64,000 bases of DNA, taken from the NCBI GenBank assembly GCA_046328525.1, contig JAXLWK010000012.1, forward strand, positions 121,898 through 185,897, written 5' to 3'. The notes beneath the pieces were generated by a model. It was given only the letters and a program-made list of their open reading frames with translations, searched no databases and had not been told where the DNA came from. Below, one piece after another: positions 7,264 to 14,834 of the stretch. This DNA comes from JBDHWG01 sp046328525 (GTDB taxonomy: Bacteria > Chloroflexota > Anaerolineae > Epilineales > JAHCIE01). Each line of letters begins with the position of its first letter. Position 1 is the stretch's first letter. Made by a program: the position numbers and the translations under genes.

Positions 7264-8290
7264 ACCTCACTCCTTTCCTCACTCTGCAAACAGATGCCCA
7301 GAAGTAATGTCACAAGCGTCATTGCGAGACCTCCAAGCCGAGTGACGGCATGCGCCGACACAAGAATACTGTCAAGCTGTCATTGCGAGCGTCAGCGAAG
7401 CAATCCCCCGCCGGTGCGAAAGGCCGTCTGAGCGGCGGCGGCGTGTCTTCCCCCCTTCCGAGAGATTGCTTCGTCGTCCTATCGTCCTCCTCGCAATGAC
7501 GGCATGTCCTATGTGTTCTGAGCAGCGTCAGCGAAGCAATCCCTCGCCCTTGCGATGAACGGGCAAAAGCTGGATTGGCGTGCCTATCATCTGCCGGGAG
7601 GCTGCTTCGTCGTCCTATCGTCCTCCTGCTATGAAAGTTCGTCTGGGCCGCGTCGGCGTCGGCCGTCGCCACCGCAGCAGGGGCGTTCCGCCCCCGCACC
7701 CCCAAGAGGGCAGTCCCCTTCAGGGGGGCTTCGTTCGTTTAGCCTGGCACTGAAGTGCCAGGCGACGGCTGAACGCGTCACACAATACTTTCATCCGTGA
7801 GGATGCGCCGTAGGCGGCAGGGAGGCTGCTCAGAAACTTCACGTCCTGCTGTCATGCCGAGTGCAACGAGGCATCTGGGCCGCCGCAGTCCAGCCACCTC
7901 CCTCGTCGGGGTGACATTCGGAAGTTTCTTGTGTCGGCGCATGCCGTCACACGGTGTGGACGTCTCGCAGCGACGCCATCGCCTGTGTTCTGAGTAGGCG
8001 GGTGGCCTATGGGGTGTGAGGGGCGAAGCTCCCCACGAACGAAGCAATCTCATGTGCCAGCGTGAGATTGAGTCGCTTTGTTCGCAATAACAGCCTTTCT
8101 AGCCACCCTCGGTATAGACAAGGCGAGATGGGTAACGCAAAGGCGCAGAGACGCAAAAGGGGACAGGAGAACTTCCCCTTTGCCTCTTTGCGTTGCCTGC
8201 CGGTTCAGGCAGCCATTGTGGACGCTCCCGCGTGTGCCTTTCGTGTTTTTCGCGGGCTTTCGTGCCCTTCGTGGTCCGAAGCCGACGCAC
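7264..8290. repeat. Gene-free, repeat-rich intergenic block
   Basis: No convincing gene is present in this 1-kb gap. It is a mosaic of fragments of the type 'TCATTGCGAG ... GAAGCAATC' in both orientations (about 7318, 7380, 7460-7505, 7515-7545, 7605, 8035-8095), short palindromes around 7690-7730 and 8010-8035, and the inverted repeats annotated at 8131-8197. The pieces 'CATGCCG(TCA)' and 'TTGTGTCGGCGCATG' recur at 7340-7370, 7840-7870 and 7925-7950, and again near 53225-53300. Open frames here are short, overlap on both strands and lack family features. Confidence 0.75.
8131..8197. repeat. Inverted repeat of GCAAAGGC-type units
   Basis: Left arm 'GGTAACGCAAAGGCGCAGAG' continues into ACGCAAAAGGGG. 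The right arm is CCCCTTTGCCTCTTTGCGTTGCC. The two arms form a long imperfect hairpin of the same family as 48495-48571. Confidence 0.75.
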
Positions 8291-9298
8291 TCAGCGGAAC
8301 GCCGGCAGGACCTTCTCGCCGAGCAGTCGAATGGCGGCGGCCTCGTCCGGCCCATGCGGTGTGCCTAGCTCGACCCGCGTTGCGCCGGCCTCGGCCAGGT
8401 CCGCTATCTGGCGCTCGATGTCGGCGGGAGCGCCGGCGAAAGCGAAGCGCTGGAGCGTCGCGTCGGAGATGGCCCCGGCGGCGCTGGCCCGGTCGCCGAC
8501 GGCGACGGCGGCCTTGATGCGTGCCAGTTCGTCCGGATCCATCGTATATGTCGGGTCGAGCGCGGCGACGACCGGCAGATACAGGGCAACCTCGCGCCGC
8601 GCCAGGGCCAGCGCTGCCACCCTATCCTCGTCCACGACCGTGACCGCGCCGACGCAGAGGCCAATCTCGCTCGCTGGTCTTGTTGTCCCATTGGCGGTGA
8701 CGCCACGCGCCACACGTTCCCGCATGACACGCGCCACGGCCGGGTTGGCCGTGCCGCCCACCTTGATTTCGTCAATCAAGTGGGCTGTCGCCGCGATCAG
8801 TCCCTCGCCCCACGTGCCGAGCAGGACCGGCACGCGGGGGCGGAGGATGGGCCAGCGCAGCCGCTCGCCCGCAACCAGGTGGAACACCTCGCCGTCGTAG
8901 CCGCCGGTGTCGCCGGCCAGGAGCTGGGCCACGATTTCCAGCGCCTCGCGGATGGCCGGGATGGGGCGCGTCGGATGCAGGCCCAGGGCATCCAGCCACG
9001 CGCCGCGCGCGATGCCGAAGTAGGCGCGGCCGCCGCTCGCCTCGTCTATCAGGGCGATGTGGCCTGCCACGTTGATGGGGTGGCAGGTGAACGGGTTGAC
9101 GGCGGCCGGCCCCAGGGCGACACGCCGGGTGCTCTGGGCGATGGCGAGGAGCGGCAGCCAGGCCGGCTGGTAGAACAGGTCATTGTAGACCGTGACGGCG
9201 TCGAAGCCCGCGTCCTCGGCGAGGCGAGCGAGCGGGCCATACTCGGCCAGCGGCTTGTCGGTCTGGAAGGCGATGCTGATTTGTGGCACGTGTGACAT
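8291..9298 (-). CDS. LLM-class flavin-dependent oxidoreductase (luciferase-like, F420-type)
   Basis: This 335-aa protein has the bacterial luciferase-like TIM barrel: 'ISIAFQTDKPLAEYGPLARL' with 'AEDAGFDAVTVYNDLFYQPA', then 'RVALGPAAVNPFTCHPINVA' and 'ALIDEASGGRAYFGIARGAW'. The central 'PVLLGTWGEG' and the following 'DEIKVGGTANPAVARVMRER' strongly resemble F420-dependent members such as the Mer-like group. It would use reduced or oxidised F420 or FMN to act on a small carbonyl or alcohol substrate, which is not predictable here. It is on the same strand as purB but separated by palindromic repeats, so it may form its own unit. Confidence 0.85.
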   Translation of the reverse strand: MSHVPQISIAFQTDKPLAEYGPLARLAEDAGFDAVTVYNDLFYQPAWLPLLAIAQSTRRVALGPAAVNPFTCHPINVAGHIALIDEASGGRAYFGIARGAWLDALGLHPTRPIPAIREALEIVAQLLAGDTGGYDGEVFHLVAGERLRWPILRPRVPVLLGTWGEGLIAATAHLIDEIKVGGTANPAVARVMRERVARGVTANGTTRPASEIGLCVGAVTVVDEDRVAALALARREVALYLPVVAALDPTYTMDPDELARIKAAVAVGDRASAAGAISDATLQRFAFAGAPADIERQIADLAEAGATRVELGTPHGPDEAAAIRLLGEKVLPAFR

Positions 9299-9319
9299 GG
9301 TATCCCCGATCGAGATGCG

Positions 9320-9362
9320 GTAGAGACGCGCCGGGTAGAGACGCGCTATAGCGCGTCTCTAC
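9320..9362. repeat. GTAGAGACGCG palindromic repeat (one and a half copies)
   Basis: A 28-bp perfect palindrome (arms GTAGAGACGCG and CGCGTCTCTAC around CTATAG) lies at 9335-9362. It is preceded by an extra left arm at 9320-9330. The same family occurs at 12070-12097, 31483-31510 and 61093-61120. Confidence 0.9.
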
Positions 9363-9380
9363 GAGTTGTCACGAAGATTG

Positions 9381-10781
9381 TCAGACGCCAAGCACCGCGC
9401 GCACCGCTGCCGCGAGCGCTCGCGCCCGCTCCGGAGCGTCGCCGACGTACTCGGTGGCGTCGAGCAGACCGAGAATGGCGTCGGGCGGAACGTAGCCTGT
9501 CAGTCGCTCGTCGCCGGCGAGCAGGCCGGGCAGCGGGTTGGCTTCGCCGCCCTGGAGCGCGGCCCAGGCGGCGAGGCTATGCTCGCGGATGACCTCGTGC
9601 GCCACCTGGCGGTCGCCGCCCGCCTTTACCACCGCCATCAGGACGCGCTCGGTGGCCGAGAACACGCCGTAAGTGCCAAGTTGGCGCTCGATCGCGGCTT
9701 CGTCCACGCGCAGGCCGCGCACAATGCGCCCGGCCGTGCGGACGATCTCGTCGCAGGCGAGGAACGCATCGGGCAGGACGAGCCGCCTGTTGGCGCTATC
9801 GTCCAGGGTGCGCTCCAGGAGGTTGTTCGCCGCGTCGTGCCAGAGCACCGTGGGCAGGGCGGCAACATAACGCGCGAGACTGTCTATCTTCTCGCTGTTG
9901 ATGGGGTTGCGCTTGAAGGGCATGGCCGACGAGCCGACTTGCTGGCGGCCGAATGGCTCCGCCCACTCCCCGAACACCGGCGACTGGAGGATGCGGATGT
10001 CGAACGCGAGCTTGTGCAGCGTCTGGGCGACGCCGGCCAGGGCGTTGAGGACGAGCCAGTCCTGCTTGCGCGGGTAGACCTGGGTCGTCACCGGGAACGC
10101 CGCCAGGTCCAGGTCGGCCAGGGCGCGCCGTTCCATCTCCGCCGCCGTCACGCCTGTGCCTTGCAGCAGCTCGGCGTAGCTGGCCGACGTGCCGACCGCC
10201 CCTTTGAAGCCCTTGCCCCGCACGTTGGCTCGCAAGGCCGCCAGGTCCGTGTAGTCGGCGAGGAGGTCCTGCGCCGTCTGGGCCAGGCGGTAGCCCACGG
10301 TCGTCGGCTCGGCGGGTTGAATGTGGGTGTAGCCCATGCACGCCCGATCCGCCCAACGCTCGATGCCGTCCGCCAGGTCGCTCAGCAGCCGCGCGATCTC
10401 CGGTAGGAGGAGGTCGAGGGCGGCGCGAATACGCAGCGCGTCGGCGTTGTCTTCGATGTCCTGGCTGGTCGCGCCGAGGTGGATGATGGGGCCGCCGACC
10501 GTCGCCTGCTCGGCGAAGACGCGCACCTCCGACATCAGGTCGTGGTGGATCTCGGCTTCGATGGCGTGGGCGCGCTCGATGTCCACGGCGTCCACGTGGG
10601 CTGCCAGGTCGGCGACCTGCTCCGCCGTCACCAACCCGGCGGCGTGCTGCGCCAGCGCCAGCGCCAGCCAGACGCGCCGCCACAGCCGCCGCTTGTTCGC
10701 CTCTGACCACACGGCGCGCATGGCCGGGCTGCCGTAGCGCCAGGCCATCGGGCTGAGGTACGAGTCGTGGTTGAAGGTCAT
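9381..10781 (-). CDS. purB: Adenylosuccinate lyase
   Basis: This 466-aa enzyme of the fumarase/aspartase superfamily splits adenylosuccinate to AMP and fumarate, and SAICAR to AICAR, in purine synthesis. The family signature is clear: 'SSAMPFKRNPINSEK' is the mobile catalytic loop with the active Ser, 'GATSQDIEDNADALRI' carries the substrate-binding Thr/Ser, and 'MGYTHIQPAEPTTVGYRLAQ' contains the catalytic His region. Its ATG overlaps the purA stop by 4 bp (ATGA at 10778-10781), so translation is coupled to purA. The pairing of purA and purB puts both steps of IMP-to-AMP conversion in one transcript. Confidence 0.97.
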   Translation of the reverse strand: MTFNHDSYLSPMAWRYGSPAMRAVWSEANKRRLWRRVWLALALAQHAAGLVTAEQVADLAAHVDAVDIERAHAIEAEIHHDLMSEVRVFAEQATVGGPIIHLGATSQDIEDNADALRIRAALDLLLPEIARLLSDLADGIERWADRACMGYTHIQPAEPTTVGYRLAQTAQDLLADYTDLAALRANVRGKGFKGAVGTSASYAELLQGTGVTAAEMERRALADLDLAAFPVTTQVYPRKQDWLVLNALAGVAQTLHKLAFDIRILQSPVFGEWAEPFGRQQVGSSAMPFKRNPINSEKIDSLARYVAALPTVLWHDAANNLLERTLDDSANRRLVLPDAFLACDEIVRTAGRIVRGLRVDEAAIERQLGTYGVFSATERVLMAVVKAGGDRQVAHEVIREHSLAAWAALQGGEANPLPGLLAGDERLTGYVPPDAILGLLDATEYVGDAPERARALAAAVRAVLGV

Positions 10782-12043
10782 AGGGTGATGATGGCCTCGC
10801 GCTGCGGCCCGACGGAGACGAAGCGCACCGGCGTCTCGGCCAGGTCGGCGAGGCGCTCGATGTAGCGCCGCGCGTTGAGCGGCAGGTCGCTCCAGTGGCG
10901 CGCGCCTGTCGTGGATTCATTCCAGCCCGGCCACGTCTCGTAGACCGGGGTCGCGCGCTCCATGAGGCGTGTGTCGGGCAGGCTCGTGACGCGCTCGCCC
11001 TCGACCTCGTAGGCGATTGCGATCTTCAGCTCACCCCAGCCGTCCAGCACGTCGAGCTTGGTCACGGCGAGGCCCGTGAAGCCGTTCAGCCACGCCGAGT
11101 GGGCGACGGCGACCGCGTCGTACCAGCCGGTGCGGCGCGGCCGCCCAGTGGATGCGCCGTACTCCTGGCCGATGTCGCGCAGACGCTGGCCGTTGGCGTC
11201 GGCCAGCTCGGTCGGGAACGGTCCGGCGCCGACGGCGGTCGCGTAGGCCTTGGCGACGCCGATGACTTCGCCGAGGTAGCGTGGCGGAATGCCCGCCCCC
11301 TGGCATAGCCCGGCGGCCGTCGGGTTGGAGGACGTGACATAAGGATACGTGCCCCAGTCCAGGTCACGCAGGGCGGCGAGCTGGCCTTCGAGGATGATGG
11401 TCTCGCCGTCGCGCACGGCGTTCCGCGTCAACGGCAGGCTGTCAATGATGTAGGGCGTGAGCGCTTTCGCCCAGCCGTCGCCCTGGGCCATGAGGCTGTC
11501 GAGGGAGAGGGCGGCGTGGCCGTACTCGCGCAGGCGCTCGTTGCGGGCGTCGAGGGTGAGGCTCAGGCGCGATTCGAGATACGGCAGGTCCAGCAGGTCG
11601 CCGATGCGCACGCCGTTGCGGGCGGCCTTGTCGGCGTAGGCCGGGCCGATGCCGCGCTTGGTCGTGCCGATGCTGCCTTTCCCCCGGCGCTCGTCCTCCA
11701 GGCCGTCCAACTCGCGGTGATACGGCCAGAGCAGGTGGGCGCGTAGCTCGATGCGCAGATTGTCCAGGGGCACGCCCGCCGCTCGCACCTCGCCCATTTC
11801 GGTCAGCAGAGAGGCCGGGTTGACGGCCATGCCCGCGCCGAGCAGGCTGACGCACGCCGGATGGAAGATGCCGGAGGGGATGAGGTGCAGCCGGAACGTC
11901 CCGAACTTGTTAACCACCGTATGCCCGGCGTTGTCGCCGCCCTGGCAGCGGATCACCATCTGGGCGTTGTTGGCGAGGTAGTCAATGATGCGGCCTTTTC
12001 CTTCGTCGCCCCACTGGGCGCCGACAACGGCAGTCACAGGCAT
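10778..12043 (-). CDS. purA: Adenylosuccinate synthetase
   Basis: This 421-aa enzyme converts IMP, aspartate and GTP to adenylosuccinate. The P-loop-like 'VVGAQWGDEGKGRIIDYLA', 'QGGDNAGHTVV', 'IGTTKRGIGPAYADKAARNG' and 'YGASTGRPRRTGWYDAV' are all present. The start at 12043 is preferred over the longer open frame to 12121 because CAGGAGG lies just before that ATG and the protein then begins 'MPVTAVVGAQWGDEGKG', as in the family. The 77-bp upstream gap to the isopentenyl phosphate kinase gene holds a palindromic repeat (12070-12097). purB follows with a 4-bp overlap. Confidence 0.97.
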   Translation of the reverse strand: MPVTAVVGAQWGDEGKGRIIDYLANNAQMVIRCQGGDNAGHTVVNKFGTFRLHLIPSGIFHPACVSLLGAGMAVNPASLLTEMGEVRAAGVPLDNLRIELRAHLLWPYHRELDGLEDERRGKGSIGTTKRGIGPAYADKAARNGVRIGDLLDLPYLESRLSLTLDARNERLREYGHAALSLDSLMAQGDGWAKALTPYIIDSLPLTRNAVRDGETIILEGQLAALRDLDWGTYPYVTSSNPTAAGLCQGAGIPPRYLGEVIGVAKAYATAVGAGPFPTELADANGQRLRDIGQEYGASTGRPRRTGWYDAVAVAHSAWLNGFTGLAVTKLDVLDGWGELKIAIAYEVEGERVTSLPDTRLMERATPVYETWPGWNESTTGARHWSDLPLNARRYIERLADLAETPVRFVSVGPQREAIITL

Positions 12044-12069
12044 GGAAACCCTCCTGGAATTGGGGTCAA

Positions 12070-12097
12070 GTAGAGCCGCGCCATGGCGCGGCTCTAC
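12070..12097. repeat. GTAGAGCCGCG palindromic repeat
   Basis: This is a perfect 28-bp palindrome with arms GTAGAGCCGCG and CGCGGCTCTAC around CCATGG. It differs from the GTAGAGACGCG copies by a matched substitution in both arms, so pairing is preserved. Confidence 0.88.
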
Positions 12098-12120
12098 GTC
12101 GGTCGCGTTGGTCGCGTTCA

Positions 12121-12924
12121 TCAGTCGTCGGCGGTAATGAGTGTGCCGCCCGTGTCCTGGCCGAGCAGCGCGTCGCGGATGGCGTTGGCGCGCAGGCCCG
12201 ACAGCAGGTGTACCGTGACGGTGGGCTGCGCCCGCACGATGTCGAGCATGGCCCGCACTTTCGACGCCATGCCGCCGGTCACGTCTACCCCCGCCGCGCC
12301 GTGCAGCGTGTGCGCGACGTCATCCCAGCCCGACGGCGTCAGGCGCGGCAGGGGACGGGCGGAAGCGTCGTGAAGCGGATCGTGGCTGTAGACGCCGTCC
12401 ACCTGCCCCGCGAGAATGATGCGCGTCGGCGCCAGCCGCGCCGCCAGGTACGAGAAAATCGTCTCGGTGGAGATGATACAGTACGAGCGCGCCGTGTCCA
12501 CGGCCACATCGCCGTAGACGAGCGGCGCCACGCCGGCGCCCAGGAGGCGTTGCAGCGGCGCGAGCGCCAGTTCCACCAGGCGGCCGTTCTCGGCGACGGC
12601 GGACGCCGAGGGCTGGAGCGTCACCGCCGGCACGTCCGCCGCCAGGAGGGCGTCGGCGACGTGGCGGTTGAGGCGAGCGGCGGCCGCGCCCACCTCGGCG
12701 TAAGCCTGCCAGCGGGGCGGGCCATCGAGCATCCGCCAGCGCTGGGCGGCCACGTGGCCGAAGGAGCCGCTGCCGTGGCCGAGGACGAGGCGCAGCGCCG
12801 GCTCCGCCGACAGCGCCTCGTGAATCTCGGCGGCGACGGCGGCCAGCACGTCGGGGCGCAGCGCCGCCTCACCGCGCTTGTTGGTGATGAGGGAGCCGCC
12901 GAGTTTCAGGAAGACAAGCGCCAT
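12121..12924 (-). CDS. ipk: Isopentenyl phosphate kinase
   Basis: This 267-aa amino-acid-kinase-fold protein begins 'ALVFLKLGGSLITNKRGEA'. The key marker is 'LGHGSGSFGHVAAQRW', with the His after GSGSF that distinguishes isopentenyl phosphate kinases from fosfomycin or glutamate kinases. 'GDVAVDTARSYCIISTETIF' and 'DGVYSHDP' follow in the usual order. It would phosphorylate isopentenyl phosphate to IPP with ATP in the cytoplasm, the last step of the alternative (archaeal or Roseiflexus-type) mevalonate route. A mevalonate kinase lies two genes upstream on the same strand, which supports this role. Spacing to the GDPD gene is 15 bp. Confidence 0.88.
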   Translation of the reverse strand: MALVFLKLGGSLITNKRGEAALRPDVLAAVAAEIHEALSAEPALRLVLGHGSGSFGHVAAQRWRMLDGPPRWQAYAEVGAAAARLNRHVADALLAADVPAVTLQPSASAVAENGRLVELALAPLQRLLGAGVAPLVYGDVAVDTARSYCIISTETIFSYLAARLAPTRIILAGQVDGVYSHDPLHDASARPLPRLTPSGWDDVAHTLHGAAGVDVTGGMASKVRAMLDIVRAQPTVTVHLLSGLRANAIRDALLGQDTGGTLITADD

Positions 12925-12939
12925 GCTGTGTCCGACGTG

Positions 12940-13719
12940 TCAGCGCCGCAGGGCGGGCGACTGGCCCATGTTCACCATTACCTGGCGCAGGATATTGGGG
13001 CGGTCGGTAATGATGGCGTCCACCTTGAGCTTCAGCATGCGCTCCATGTCGGCGGCTTCGTTGACTGTCCAGACGTTCACGCGGTAGCCCTCGGACTTGG
13101 CCTGCTGCATAAACGCCTGGTCCACCATGTCGAAGCGCGGGTGCAGCGCCTCCGGGTGGACGAAGCGGCGCAGCCAGGCGCGGCGCAGGTGGATGGGCTG
13201 ATCGGGCGAGTAGAGGAGGCCGAGGGGCAACTGCGCCGAGATGTTGCGGACGCGCATCAGGCTGCGTGGGTTGAACGACGACAGGATGACCATGTCCACC
13301 ATGTGGCTGCGCTTGATCTCTTCCACAACGGCCCTTTCCAGCCCGTCGTCGAAGAATGAGCGCGTCTTCAGCTCGACGTTGACCACCATCTGGCGGTCGA
13401 GGAGATGGAACACCTCGGCCAGCGTAGGGATGCGCTCGCGGGCGAATTGCGGGTCGTGCCACGCGCCGGCGTCCAGGCGCTTGAGTTGGGCGAGCGTCTG
13501 CCGCTTCAGTGGGCCGCTGCCGTTGTTGGTGCGCCCCAGGTCGAAGTCGTGGTGAACGACGACGACGCCGTCGGCGGAGAGTTGAACGTCTAGCTCGATG
13601 CCGTCCGCGCCCATGTCGAGCGCGGCGCGGAACGCGGCGAGGGTGTTCTCCGGCGCGACCATGCGCGCCCCCCGGTGGGCCAGGTTCAACTGTCGGCCGC
13701 GATAGATATAGTCGAGCAT
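12940..13719 (-). CDS. Glycerophosphodiester phosphodiesterase
   Basis: This 259-aa GDPD-type TIM barrel has the diagnostic 'NLAHRGARMVAPENTLAAF' (first catalytic His and Glu-Asn), 'GADGIELDVQLSADGVVVV' with the metal-binding Glu-Asp pair, and 'HHDFDLGRTNNGSG' with the second catalytic His. 'NVELKT' and 'VNVWTVNEAADMERML' complete the fold. It should hydrolyse glycerophosphodiesters to sn-glycerol 3-phosphate and an alcohol. No signal peptide is visible, so action is probably cytoplasmic. It sits between mevalonate kinase and isopentenyl phosphate kinase with 15-18 bp gaps, most likely in one operon. The metabolic link to isoprenoids is indirect, perhaps through lipid turnover. Confidence 0.92.
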   Translation of the reverse strand: MLDYIYRGRQLNLAHRGARMVAPENTLAAFRAALDMGADGIELDVQLSADGVVVVHHDFDLGRTNNGSGPLKRQTLAQLKRLDAGAWHDPQFARERIPTLAEVFHLLDRQMVVNVELKTRSFFDDGLERAVVEEIKRSHMVDMVILSSFNPRSLMRVRNISAQLPLGLLYSPDQPIHLRRAWLRRFVHPEALHPRFDMVDQAFMQQAKSEGYRVNVWTVNEAADMERMLKLKVDAIITDRPNILRQVMVNMGQSPALRR

Positions 13720-13737
13720 CGCTCCCCTTACCTAAGC

Positions 13738-14676
13738 TCAACCCGCCGGACGTAGCGTTGCGCCCATGACCTCGGCGGCCCCTGCCGCGCGCAGCGCCGC
13801 CGCCACGCGCCCCTCGTGCGCCGGCGCCACGAGCGCCAGGGCGATGCCGCCGCGCCCGCCGCCGGACAGCTTGGCCCCCAACGCGCCCGCTTCCCGCGCT
13901 GCGCCGACCAGGCGGTCTAGTTCCGGCGACGACACGCCTATCTCGCCCAGGCACGCCTGCGCGGCGTTCATGGCACGTCCTAGCCGCCCCGCGTCGCCTG
14001 TGGCGATTGCCCCACGCGCGGCCTCGACCTCGGCGGCGATTCTGTCGAAGAGGCTCTCGAACCGCTCAGGCTCGCTCTGCCACGCGGCGCGCACATCGCC
14101 GACGGCGACCCGCGTCGGGCTTGCCACGCCGGTGTCGGCGATGAGAAAACGCAGCGCGCCGCCGACGGCGAGGGGCTGCGGCCCGACGCCGCGCACGAAA
14201 TAGACCGGCCGCCCGTAGGCGACCACCGTGTTGTCAATGCCGCTAGGCGTCCCGTGAAACAGCACCTCGGTCTGGTAGACGAGGGACGAGACCTCGTCGG
14301 GGCCGAGGGATCGCTCGAAGTACGCCGCCAGGCAGCGGACAATGGCGGTCGAGATGGCCGCGCCGCTGCCCATCCCGCGCGCCAGGGGAATCGCCGAGCG
14401 TAGGGTGACGACGAGATCGGGGGGCTGCGTCACCTCCAGGTAGGCCAGAGTGTTGGCGACGGTAACTGCGAGCGGATCGTCCGCCGCCGACGCGCCGACC
14501 AGCACCACCCGGTCGAGGTCCGGCGCGAGCAGCCGCACACCGCTGCCAGGCTCGCCGGGCGACACGGCGGCCTCGGCGCGAATGTCGGGCAGCGGAATGG
14601 CGATGGCGGGCCGGCCGTAGACGACGGCATGCTCGCCAATCAGAATGGCCTTTGCGGGTGCGCTGGCGCTGACCAT
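13738..14676 (-). CDS. mvk: Mevalonate kinase (GHMP kinase family)
   Basis: This 312-aa GHMP kinase starts 'MVSASAPAKAILIGEHAVVY', the motif-1 form typical of mevalonate kinases ('GEHaVVyGxPAiA'). Motif 2 is 'PLARGMGSGAAISTAIVRCL' and motif 3 'GAKLSGGGRGGIALAL'. Asp/Thr residues in 'GTPSGIDNTVVAYG' match the catalytic Asp region. The start at 14676 is chosen by family alignment; there is no strong SD, and an open frame runs on to 14730. The enzyme makes 5-phosphomevalonate. The downstream isopentenyl phosphate kinase suggests the product is decarboxylated before the second phosphorylation, but no phosphomevalonate decarboxylase is in the window. Related GHMP kinases cannot be fully excluded. 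Confidence 0.85.
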   Translation of the reverse strand: MVSASAPAKAILIGEHAVVYGRPAIAIPLPDIRAEAAVSPGEPGSGVRLLAPDLDRVVLVGASAADDPLAVTVANTLAYLEVTQPPDLVVTLRSAIPLARGMGSGAAISTAIVRCLAAYFERSLGPDEVSSLVYQTEVLFHGTPSGIDNTVVAYGRPVYFVRGVGPQPLAVGGALRFLIADTGVASPTRVAVGDVRAAWQSEPERFESLFDRIAAEVEAARGAIATGDAGRLGRAMNAAQACLGEIGVSSPELDRLVGAAREAGALGAKLSGGGRGGIALALVAPAHEGRVAAALRAAGAAEVMGATLRPAG

Positions 14677-14718
14677 GGTGTCTGGTAATCGGAACGCGGG
14701 TAGGCGGTACACACTGCA

Positions 14719-14747
14719 ACTATAGCACAATCGGCGATGGAGTTAAA
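14719..14747 (-). promoter_or_regulatory. Candidate promoter of the mvk-gdpd-ipk-pur run
   Basis: On the minus strand, TATAGT at 14724-14719 is preceded by TGC (extended -10) and, 17 bp upstream, by TTTAAC (14747-14742), a partial -35 match. Confidence 0.5.
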
Positions 14748-14786
14748 AGAAAACGCGGCCGTCTGCCGCCAGGGTTTGCAGCGGCA

Positions 14787-14795
14787 TGGTATAAT
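14787..14795 (+). promoter_or_regulatory. Extended -10 promoter of the CNNM-type gene
   Basis: TGGTATAAT at 14787-14795 is a perfect -10 hexamer with the TGn extension, 40 bp upstream of the start codon. No good -35 is seen, as is usual for extended -10 promoters. Confidence 0.6.
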
Positions 14796-14834
14796 TTGTG
14801 TTGATATAAGATAGCCGACTATTTAAGAGACGTC

